Shown here: piece by piece, positions 1 through 7,258 of the stretch
How the letters are laid out: the number at the start of each line of letters is the position of its first letter
Position numbering within the stretch: the first letter of the stretch is position 1
Source of the DNA: Theodoxus fluviatilis
Lineage: Eukaryota > Mollusca > Gastropoda > Cycloneritida > Neritidae
DNA: 11,753 nt
Assembly: GCA_034096865.1 (NCBI GenBank)
Contig: JAWQFJ010008226.1
Location: 27,501-39,253 of the forward strand
Direction of reading: 5' to 3'
Made by a program: the position numbers and the translations under genes
Notes under the pieces: generated by a model
Database searches by the model: none
Seen by the model: the letters and a program-made list of their open reading frames with translations, nothing else
Told to the model about the DNA's origin: nothing

Positions 1-833
1 AAAACTGTACATTGGATATGTAGATTTTAGAAAAGCTTTTCATACTGTGAATAGGGGTATTCTGTGGAAAGGTTTGCAAAAAAATGGAATATCAGGAAAA
101 ATCTTACATATTTTGATAACCATGTATAGTTCAGTACAATACTGCATACGGGGGATGGATGGTCAAACGGACTTCTTCGAGTGCTCCTCGGGCTAAAACA
201 AAGCTGACAAACTCAGTCCGAGTTTATTTTCTTACCTAATTAACTCCTTGATTGAGGAGATCTCTGTAAATAGAAACATGGCATACAGCATTTACCCAAT
301 ACACCTGATATAAGTGCTCTCCTTTTTGCTGAGGATGTAGCTCTGCTTTCTGACACGGCAGTTGCGCTTCAGAACCAATTTAACTGTCTTAAGAGCGCAG
401 CTGATAGACTTAGCCTGAAGGTCAACACAGACAAAACGAAAGTAGTTTTATACAGACTGGGTGGACATTTGGCTACACATGAAAGATGGCATCTAGTTGA
501 TGTACAACTGGAAGTGGTAAGCGGATTCAAGTATCTTGGCAACATACTATATACAAAGTTGAGTTCAAAAGAGACGCAAAATGATTTGGCCTGTAGAGCG
601 AGAGCTGCTTTCCTTCTGAATAGGTCAGTGAGAAAACTTTCACAGAGTATACCGGATGTGTATTTTAAACTCTTTGATGCACAGATCCAACCGATTCTTT
701 TGTATGGGGCTGAAATCTGGGGAATGGATGATTGTCACACCATAGAAAGTGTACATCTACATGCTCTGAAAAGTTTCTTAACTGTTTCTTCACGAACCCC
801 TAATGATATGGTCTATGGGGACACTGGGCTTTC
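1..833 (+). pseudogene. LINE A: non-LTR retrotransposon reverse transcriptase remnant (5' part cut by window edge)
   Basis: Broken reverse transcriptase domain of a non-LTR retrotransposon. From base 2, frame 2 reads into VDFRKAF, which matches RT motif A (Asp codon 23-25), and continues to TDFFECSSG, where an in-frame TAA (194-196) falls at the expected G-x-K-Q-G turn. The same frame then gives KLSPSLFSYLINSL. Around 283-300 the reading moves to frame 1, giving PDISALLFAEDVALLSD. The catalytic box at 325-336 reads F-A-E-D rather than F-A-D-D, so the first metal-binding Asp is lost. Frame 1 then runs to about 829 through the thumb-like segment with VSGFKYLGN, ILLYGAEIWG and PNDMVYGDTG, all typical of LINE polymerases. 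An indel near 829-834 shifts to frame 3. Two frame changes, a stop and a catalytic change make it non-functional. The clade is not assigned. The upstream endonuclease is outside the window. Confidence 0.85.
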
Positions 834-1219
834 CCTCTGTCTGTCAATGCCAAGTTACGTAGTGTCAAGTACAATAAAAGTAAAATCATAAAAATGGGCG
901 AAAGTAGGTTACCCTTTAGAGTATATCAGATGATGCTGTCCACATCAAATAATGAAGAATGTTGGGCAACCAAAATAAAGAAGATACTGGTAGAATGTAA
1001 TTGGGAAATTGTATGGGCAAACCAGCGGGTTACCAACGAAAAAGCGGTTTTGAGAAACATTAGAGGAAATCTCATTTGCAGATTTTGTACTGACTGGGAA
1101 ATACGAGTTCGGAACAAAAGTAGATATTCCTCCTATAGACTATTCAAAATATCATTTGGAACTAAACAGTACCTCTATGACATAGATAATAAAGTATTTA
1201 GAGATATATACGTACGTTT
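834..1219 (+). pseudogene. LINE A: C-terminal region after the RT, frame 3
   Basis: This continues LINE A after the frameshift near 830. Frame 3 reads PLSVNAKLRSVKYNKSKI, then MGESRLPFRVYQMML, then a hydrophilic stretch with CWATKIKKIL and a terminal part FRDIYVRF. This order, with the RLPxxxYxML segment following VYGDTG, is the usual C-terminal layout of this LINE type, as judged from family memory. The family match stops at about 1215-1219, where FRDIYVRF would normally continue as more of the same domain but the DNA becomes LINE B. The open frame continues to a stop at 1287-1289, but the last residues are out-of-frame LINE B sequence. No zinc knuckle is visible in what remains. Confidence 0.75.
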
Positions 1220-1668
1220 TGCTTGTATGCATGCGAGTCCTGGACACTCACATCTGAACTACAGAGACGGATACAAGCCCTGGAAATGAGATGCTGCCGC
1301 AAGATTCTGAACATATCATATAAAGACAATGTCACGAATGAGGAAATCAGCAACAGGATCAGGAGAGCAATTGGACAGTACGAAGACCTGTTCTCAATCG
1401 TGAAAAGCAGAAAGCTGAAGTGGTACGGTCACGTGACAAGAGGCAGTGGGCTGGCCAAGACCATCCTGCAAGGTACCGTACCAGGTGGGAGAAAGAGAGG
1501 CAGGATGAGAAAGAGGTGGGAAGACAACATCAAAGAGTGGACAGGCTTGACCTTTGCTGACTCACAGCGAGCCACAGAGGATAGAGATCGATGGAGGAAG
1601 ATTGTCCGAAAGTCATCAGTGGTGCCTAAACAACCCATCTCAAAGTTAAGAGACTGAACTGAACTGAA
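1213..1668 (+). pseudogene. LINE B: C-terminal fragment of a second non-LTR retrotransposon
   Basis: This is the 3' end of a second LINE, unlike LINE A. From 1223 one frame stays open to a TGA at 1655-1657. It reads LYACESWTL, then RRIQALEMRCCRKIL, then SYKDNVTNEEI, KLKWYGHVTR, LAKTILQGTVPGGRKRGR and RWEDNIKEWTGL. This is the well-known post-RT tail of LINE polyproteins, in the order Y-x-C-E-x-W-T-L, W-Y-G-H-V, basic G-x-R-x-R-G-R, R-W-x-D-x-I. About 145 residues survive and the whole catalytic RT is missing, as expected for 5' truncation. The TTG at 1223 is only the edge of the open frame, not a start. The 3' end is the short tandem tail (CTGAA)3 at 1654-1668, which overlaps the stop codon, followed at once by satellite DNA. 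The clade is not firmly assigned; RTE-like is possible. Confidence 0.85.
1654..1668 (+). repeat. (CTGAA)3 tail of LINE B
   Basis: Three tandem CTGAA units end LINE B and include its stop codon. Short tandem tails in place of poly(A) are known for several LINE clades. The tail marks the orientation and 3' boundary of the element. Confidence 0.7.
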
Positions 1669-3588
1669 ATGTACCCCTATTACTATGTAGCCACATCCCT
1701 ATGAAGCCACATCACTATGTTCCCACATCACTATGTACAAATACCATTTTGTACTCACATCACAATGTACCACATCACTGTAAACTCACATCACAATGTA
1801 CCCACATCAATATGTACCGACATCACTATTTACTCACATCATTATGCCCCCCCTTACTGCGCACCCTCATGACTATGTGCCCACATTACTGTGTATCCAC
1901 ATCACTATATACCCACATCACTATGTACAACATCACTTTGTAATAACATCACTATGTACCAACATCACTATGTCCCTACATCATCGTGTACGCACATCAC
2001 TATGTACCCACATTACTGTGCACCCACATCATTGTGTCTTCACATCACTATGTATCCTCATCTATATGTACACACATCACTGTGTACCCACATCACTGTT
2101 TACTCACATCGTTATGTACCCACAATAATGTGTACCCACATCACTGTGTATCCACATAAATCTATACCCCCATCACTATATACCCCCATCACTGTATACC
2201 CACATCACTATGTACCCACATCAGTATGTACCCACATCACTATGTACCCATATCACTGTGTACCCACATCACTATGTACCCACATCACTATGTACCCACA
2301 TCACTGTGTACCCACATCACTATGTACCAACATCACTACGTACCCATATCACTGTGTACCCACATCACTATGTTCCCACATCACAATGTACTAACATCAC
2401 TCTATACCCATATCACTATGTACCCACATCACTATGTACCCACATCACTGTGTACCCACATCACTGTGTACCCACATCACTATGTACCCACATTACAATG
2501 TTCCCACATTAATGTGTGCCACTATCGCTATGTACCAACATCTCTCTATACCCATACCACTATGTACCCGCATCATATACCCATACCACTATGTACCCGC
2601 ATTATATACCCACAACACTGTGTACCCACATCTCCATGTACCCACATCACTGTGTACCCACTTCACGGTGTACCCACATCACTGTGTACTCACATCACTG
2701 TCTACCCACATCACAGTGTTCTCAAATCGTTATGTACCCACAATAATGTGTACCCACATCAGTATGTACCCACATCACTACGTACCCACATCACTGTGTA
2801 CTCACATCTCTATGTTCCCACATCACTCTGTATCCACATCAATGTGTACCCACACCACTATGCACCCATATCATGTGTATCCACATCACTATGTACCTAC
2901 ATCACTATGTACCCATATCACTATGTACCCACATCACAATATACCCGCATCACTATGTATCCACATCATTACGTACCCACATCACTATCTACCAACATTA
3001 CTATGCACCCACATAATTGTGTACCCACATCACTATGTATCACCATCAATATGTACCCACATCACTGTGTACCCATATCACTATGTACCCACATCACTAT
3101 GTACCAATATCATGTACCCACATCACTGTGTACCAATATCATGTACCCACATCACTATGAACCAATATCATGTACCCACATCACTGTGTACCCACATCAC
3201 TATACACCCACACCACTGTGTACCAACATCTCTGTTTCCACATCATTATGTACCCACATCAATATGTACCCATATCACTGTGTACCCACATCAATATCTA
3301 CCCATATCACTGTGTACCATCATCACTATATACCCACATCACTGTGTACCCACATCACTATGTACCCGCATCACTGTGTACCCACATTCATGTGTACCCA
3401 CATCACTGTGTACCCACATCAATGTGTACCCACATCATTTGTATCCACATCACTATGTACCCACATCACTGTGTACCCACATCATTATATACCCAGATCA
3501 CTATATAGCTACATCACTATATAACCAAATTGATTATCTATCCGTATCACTCTAAACCCAATTCACTTTATACCCGAATCACTATTGT
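1669..3588. repeat. 16-bp satellite, block 1 (unit TGTACCCACATCACTA)
   Basis: About 1.9 kb of tandem 16-bp units. The commonest unit is TGTACCCACATCACTA, with frequent A/G exchange (CACTATG or CACTGTG) and C/T exchange (CACATC or CATATC). The first 150-200 bp and the last ~100 bp are more diverged, as expected at array edges. Because 16 is not a multiple of 3, three units (48 bp) encode a 16-residue period, MYPHHYVPTSLCTHIT, and all three forward frames lack stops. This makes long overlapping open frames, up to 432 codons at 2226-3524. The reverse complement carries TAG and TGA in each unit. I see no sign of a gene, and the frames are best read as a composition effect. Single-base slips and 13-bp units occur, for example near 2565-2615 and 3101-3187. 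Confidence 0.95.
3101..3187. repeat. 29-bp higher-order repeat, three copies, inside satellite block 1
   Basis: Three copies begin at 3101, 3130 and 3159 with a 29-bp period. Each is a shortened 13-bp unit (ACCAATATCATGT) followed by a normal 16-bp unit. The third copy starts GAACC in place of GTACC. The compound unit must have arisen once by deletion and then been amplified. Confidence 0.85.
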
Positions 3589-4094
3589 TGCAAATTACAA
3601 TTCATGTGCAAATAGGGGCAGCCTCTGGCAGGTGCCACAGGTGAGTGTACGTGCTGGGAGTGAGTGGGTTCACTGTGCATGGCTTTGGAAGTCAGGGCGA
3701 GCATGGAGTTAGTTCAGACAGACTGCACAGTCTGGTTGCCCGTACGTGTGCTCTCTCGGCCACTTTGTGCCAGGAAGTGGATATGTTTCCCGTGCTGTTT
3801 CAAGAAACTCCGTCTCCCACTGCTAAAGCTTGGCCGGCCAGAATTGTGTTAAGTACCCTTCTGAAGCCTTTGTGTTAGTGTGTGCATATGCTCTGGAAGT
3901 GAAGTTACCAAAAAACCATGAGCTTATTTTTGTGCCATCTTGTCTTTTGATGGTAGTTTAAAATTGTGAATGTAGAATAAAGAAACTCGCTTTTCCTTTC
4001 TACTCACTCAATGTTCTGGGATTCGTTTCCTTTTTCTTGCAACTGCCGCCAGATTATGTGAAAACTATTAAGTTTTGAGGAGCCATCGCTAATA
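3589..4094. other. Non-satellite island between satellite blocks
   Basis: About 500 bp of complex sequence with no 16-bp periodicity. I do not recognise a gene. Visible signals are a canonical poly(A) signal AATAAA on the + strand at 3976-3981 and a pyrimidine-rich stretch at about 3985-4040. The satellite on the left is mostly the CACATCAC form and on the right mostly the CATATCAC form. The short frames at 3645-3878 and 3664-3852 overlap each other and carry no recognisable motif. The island may be a degraded mobile element or a remnant of the sequence that predates array expansion. No TG...CA ends with a target duplication were found. Confidence 0.5.
3976..3981 (+). promoter_or_regulatory. 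Canonical poly(A) signal AATAAA in the island
   Basis: AATAAA followed by a T-rich stretch 20-60 bases downstream, the arrangement of a eukaryotic cleavage and polyadenylation site. No transcript upstream can be identified, so function is unproven. Confidence 0.3.
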
Positions 4095-4429
4095 CTATTT
4101 ACTCCATATCACTTTATACCACGTCAACTTATACCGACAGCACTATATTCCTATATCACTATATACCCACATCACTATATACTCATTTCAATTTTAGCCA
4201 AACCACTTTATATACCCATTTCACTATAATCCCACATCATCATACCCCCATATCACTTTATACCTATATCACTAAGTAAGCATATCACAAAATGCTCGTC
4301 ATTACAATATGCCCATATCACTATATACCCATACCACTATATACCCATATCACTATATACCCATACCACTATATGCCCATATCACTATATACCCATACCA
4401 CTATATACCCATATCACTATATACCCATA
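4095..4429. repeat. 16-bp satellite, block 2 (unit TATACCCATATCACTA)
   Basis: Same 16-bp period as block 1 but a different dominant variant: TATACCCATATCACTA. The left half to about 4311 is diverged, with indels. From 4312 to 4423 there are seven exact 16-bp units that alternate CCCATATCACTATATA and CCCATACCACTATATA, a 32-bp higher-order repeat with a single base change (TATG at the end of the fourth unit). The eighth unit is split after CCCATA by the solo LTR. Confidence 0.93.
4425..4429. repeat. 5-bp target site duplication (CCATA), left copy
   Basis: CCATA directly precedes the TG of the LTR and is repeated after its terminal CA at 5123-5127. Confidence 0.85.
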
Positions 4430-4625
4430 TGTCACGAGCGCGGCTGTCAAGGCGCTGAGCGAAATGCACGTGCTCAATGTTAATTTTTGATGACGTTAGT
4501 TAAATCTGTTATTTCTCGTGCCACACGAGTTCCTTGGTACTGATTGGCGTGAGTTTGTAATAAAAACAGCAAGGGTTAGACGGTTCGAGGCTCCCCATCA
4601 CTTCTTGTTGAAGAGCAGCCTGGTA

Positions 4626-4707
4626 TTGTGCTGTCGGGGAGCGGGGCGATGTTATGAGCTTGGGCTCTGTGTGGCGGATTTGTGCTGTCGGGGAGCGGGG
4701 CAATGTT
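4626..4707. repeat. 54-bp direct repeat inside the LTR
   Basis: A 28-bp G-rich segment at 4626-4653, with core TGTGCTGTCGGGGAGCGGGG, recurs at 4680-4707 with one change (G to A). A weaker third copy follows at about 4711-4730. Confidence 0.8.
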
Positions 4708-4759
4708 GTGATGCCGGGGAGTGGTGCGACGGACATGTGAGTAGAGTGGTACATTGTAT

Positions 4760-5013
4760 ATTAATGTCCTGGGGTGGTTAGCGGACCTGTAGTGAGGAAT
4801 TGCTCTGTCTGCACTTCTCTGAGAGTGCTACGGCTGTGTTAGCCGTGTGTTGATGTCCTGCGATGTTTGGCGGACATAAGTGAATTGCTGTCTGCAATTC
4901 TGAGTTTTTACGGCTGTGTTCGCCGTGTATTGATGACCTACGGTGTTGGGCGGACAGGAGTGAATTGCTGTCTGCAATTCTGAGTGCTACGGCTGTGTTT
5001 GCCGTGCATTGAT
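4760..5013. repeat. Three tandem 80-89-bp repeats with paired hairpins inside the LTR
   Basis: The landmark GCGGAC occurs at 4781, 4870 and 4950, so the spacing is 89 then 80 bp. Units two and three each hold a perfect 7-bp stem with a 5-base loop (GAATTGC...GCAATTC at 4882-4900 and 4962-4980). All three hold a second hairpin, ACGGCT-GTGTT-AGCCGT at 4830-4846, with ACGGC/GCCGT stems at 4910-4926 and 4989-5005. Tandem motifs are common in LTR U3 regions. A regulatory role here is inference. Confidence 0.8.
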
Positions 5014-5122
5014 TGTTGTATAAAGTCATTTTCTTGTTTTACAATACAAACCTTCAAAATTCCGTACTCGTGTCGAGTTATACTTTCACCCGCTTAGACC
5101 TCGAGCAATCCGGGTCGTAACA

Positions 5123-5127
5123 CCATA
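5123..5127. repeat. 5-bp target site duplication (CCATA), right copy
   Basis: This is the right-hand copy of CCATA, directly after the terminal CA of the LTR, and it leads back into the satellite. Confidence 0.85.
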
Positions 5128-5335
5128 TCAATATATACCTATATCAATTTATACCCACATCACCATATACCCTTATAATTATAAACTCTTATCAATATAT
5201 ACCCATATCATTATATATCCATTTCATTATAAACCAATATCACTATATACACCCATATCACTATATACCCACATCACTATATACCATTTCACTATATACC
5301 CATATCATTATATAATCTTAACACAATGTCAATAA
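5123..5335. repeat. 16-bp satellite, block 3
   Basis: Continuation of block 2 past the LTR, with the same CCATATCA variant and units such as TATACCCATATCACTA. It decays towards the right and loses periodicity by about 5335. It forms the right edge of the array. Confidence 0.88.
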
Positions 5336-5492
5336 TCTATTACACCTCTATCACCATTGCAACGTGCACATATTTATTCTGCTGGTCTCTTTCTTTGACC
5401 ATGACTATGACCGAGTGGAATCCGTCCAAACAAATAGTACGTGTATAGTTCCCGTCAACCATGCGGGGTAACCGTCCTATTTACCGCCGTAG
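5336..5492. other. Unassigned unique-looking DNA
   Basis: No repeat period, reading frame or known motif is visible between the end of the satellite and the weak coding candidate at 5493. Confidence 0.4.
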
Positions 5493-5723
5493 ATCTATAA
5501 TGTCATCACTGCTGACTTGTGCGATGAAGGAATACCTCACAAAGCAGACGACCAATGCTCCATCATCAGCTACAAGACTTTCTGTTTGCGCCCTGACCTG
5601 CACACTGAGTATGACATCGACCCAGCAGCGATCACACCGCAGTTCTCGCAAACGCCACTTGATCAATACAGGCTGTCCGAGATTTCCAGCGCCAGGACAT
5701 GTTCACTTTGGGATATGTGACCA
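5493..5723 (+). pseudogene. Possible coding remnant or exon, 76 codons, unrecognised
   Basis: One frame is open from just after a TAG at 5490-5492 to a TGA at 5721-5723. It reads through segments such as NVITADLCDEGIP, QCSIISYKTFCLRPD, EYDIDPAAITPQF and LDQYRLSEIS. Codons look natural: a mix of residues, three spaced cysteines and many C or G third positions. This contrasts with the low-complexity frames elsewhere. No ATG starts it and I do not recognise the family. It could be a host exon, since the bases before it end in AG, or a transposon fragment, or chance. A second frame at 5461-5745 is also open and overlaps it, so at most one is real. Confidence 0.25.
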
Positions 5724-5760
5724 GATAGATTATGTCAATATGTAAAGGCTCTTTTAACCA

Positions 5761-5765
5761 AAACA

Positions 5766-5829
<64 letters not shown>

Positions 5830-5879
5830 CACGAACAAGCAATCACACACGCACACGCACACGCACAGGTAGGCACTCA

Positions 5880-5911
<32 letters not shown>

Positions 5912-6160
5912 TACACACACATACACAAACACGCACATACACAGAGAGAAAAATACATACATGTACATACACATTCACTTGCGCACTCACATTAACATTC
6001 AGAGAGACATATTTGCACATATATACACATATCTGCATACTCACATGTTCACACACACATTCAAACAAATACATGCACCCACGTACTTGCACGCTAAAAT
6101 GCACATATACACCAGCACACAAACATGCGAACAAATACACGAGCGCGCGCGCGCGCTCAG

Positions 6161-6233
<73 letters not shown>

Positions 6234-6237
6234 GACA

Positions 6238-6293
<56 letters not shown>

Positions 6294-6316
6294 GACACAC
6301 AGAGAGACAGACAGAC
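5761..6316. repeat. (CA)n-rich microsatellite region with (CAGA) interruptions
   Basis: Pure (CA)n runs lie at about 5770-5822, 6163-6229 and 6239-6289. Between them is imperfect CA-rich DNA with CATA, CACG and CATT variants (5823-6140), and GACAGACAGAC interruptions lie at about 6229-6240 and 6289-6316. Frames in both directions read as Thr-His or Cys-Val repeats and carry no gene signal. Confidence 0.97.
6141..6158. repeat. 18-bp perfect palindrome of alternating G and C
   Basis: GAGCGCGCGCGCGCGCTC equals its own reverse complement. It is alternating purine-pyrimidine over its GC core and sits four bases from a long (CA)n run, a sequence type known to adopt Z-DNA or cruciform structure. 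Confidence 0.9.
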
Positions 6317-6674
6317 ACACATGTTATGTTTGTTTTTTCTTCAGTGTGTTAAAGATGCTCACGCATCATCTATCCTTGTTTTTCTGTTTTGCCTGAGTGC
6401 GGATTTCTGCTCTCGATGAGAGAGACAAGCCTGACTCAGCGCATCTTGAAGGAATTTACTGCCTCCAGTCGCAGGAGCAAATTAGTTCATGTGTCTGGCA
6501 TCAGCGCATCTCTAACTCCCCTTTCCCTATGTCCATCTTCCCCCCTTCTCAGGTTTCACAGAGAGCCAATGGACAAAGATATGGTAGGTCACGTGACCTT
6601 TGGTTGGCCTGCTGGAACCGCGAGAATCATCAGAGAGTCAGTCAGAAAACATCCTCCAAACTACCTAGCAGCCC
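6317..6674. other. Unassigned spacer before the minisatellite
   Basis: Complex sequence without a convincing gene. It contains a perfect 14-bp palindrome AGGTCACGTGACCT at 6586-6599 with an E-box core CACGTG. The forward open frame that starts at 6397 runs on into the minisatellite and is likely incidental. Confidence 0.4.
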
Positions 6675-7142
6675 TTTGTCCATCCTCCTCTTCATTACCA
6701 TAGTCCTGACTGCTTTGTCCATCCTCCTCTTCATTACCATAGTCCTGACTGCTTTGTCCATCCTCCTCTTCATTACCATAGTCCTGACTGCTTTGTCCAT
6801 CCTCCTCTTCATTACCATAGTCCTGACTGCTTTGTCCATCCTCCTCTTCATTACCATAGTCCTGACTGCTTTGTCCATCCTCCTCTTCATTACCATAGTC
6901 CTGACTGCATTGTCCATCCTCCTCTTCATTACCATAGTCCTGACTGCTTTGTCCATCCTCCTCTTCATTACCATAGTCCTGACTGCTTTGTCCATCCTCC
7001 TCTTCATTACCATAGTCCTGACTGCTTTGTCCATCCTCCTCTTCATTACCATAGTCCTGACTGCTTTGTCCATCCTCCTCTTCATTACCATAGTCCTGAC
7101 TGCTTTGTCCATCCTCCTCTTCATTACCATAGTCCTGACTGC
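6675..7142. repeat. 39-bp minisatellite, 12 near-identical copies
   Basis: TTTG recurs every 39 bases from 6675 to 7143, giving exactly 12 units plus a few trailing bases. The copies look identical except for one T-to-A change near 6909. Because 39 is 13 codons, every frame keeps its phase. On the - strand one frame repeats the acidic, hydrophilic QSSQDYGNEEEDG and another the basic KAVRTMVMKRRMD. On the + strand one reads LSILLFITIVLTA. The frames are about equally open, so none can be chosen from the repeat alone, and the flanks show no start, splice or domain evidence. High homogeneity points to recent expansion or homogenisation. Confidence 0.95.
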
Positions 7143-7249
7143 TTTGGGAACCGATGAACATTGTCGTCGTTTGGACGTGCCCATTGTGTGCCAACGGAAT
7201 AAAGATTCAAAGGTAACGAAGCTTCAGCTTTCTCATTCTGTCCAATTAG

Positions 7250-7258
7250 ACTATTAAC
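7250..7258. repeat. 9-bp target site duplication (ACTATTAAC), left copy
   Basis: ACTATTAAC immediately outside the left terminal inverted repeat, repeated at 7564-7572. Confidence 0.8.

Larger units (their letters stand above)
4430..5122. mobile_element. Solo LTR, 693 bp, probably Ty3/gypsy-type
   Basis: The left end is TGTCACGA and the right end TCGTAACA, an imperfect 8-bp inverted terminal repeat (7 of 8 match) with the TG...CA ends of LTRs. Perfect 5-bp copies of CCATA flank it. Removing the LTR and one CCATA restores a phase-perfect satellite unit, CCCATATCAATATATA, which fixes both ends to the base. No internal gag-pol follows, so this is a solo LTR left by recombination between two LTRs. 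Orientation is unresolved: AATAAA on the + strand (4559-4564) lies before the TATAAAG at 5019-5025, which is not the usual order. The 5-bp duplication fits Ty3/gypsy but also other LTR groups. The interior holds two sets of tandem repeats, listed separately. Open frames inside it come from those repeats. Confidence 0.88.

Noticed and set aside
1213..1668. LINE B as a simple nested insertion in LINE A
   Set aside because: No target duplication is seen and LINE A does not continue after the (CTGAA)3 tail.
1701..3555. Several overlapping long forward frames (up to 432 codons) as repeat proteins
   Set aside because: They are the three phases of one 16-bp satellite unit that happens to lack stops; no start context, domain or independent evidence of coding.
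3589..4094. Second solo LTR
   Set aside because: TTGCAACT at about 4038 partly mirrors TGTTGCAA near 3584, but no proper TG...CA pair with a matching 4-6-bp duplication was found; ACTAT at the edges is part of the satellite unit.
4509..5029. Small frames inside the LTR
   Set aside because: They arise from the tandem repeats of the LTR and match no known LTR-encoded product.
1669..5335. CRISPR-like array
   Set aside because: Units are contiguous 16-mers with no spacers, and the surroundings are eukaryotic retrotransposons.
5632..6419. Reading frames rich in Thr-His or Cys-Val
   Set aside because: Direct translation of (CA)n on either strand.
6397..7257. Forward 286-codon frame with a repeated hydrophobic LSILLFITIVLTA, which could be read as a membrane protein
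   Set aside because: Three frames or more are open through the 39-bp minisatellite; hydrophobicity follows from CTC/ATT content, and the flanks show no supporting motif.
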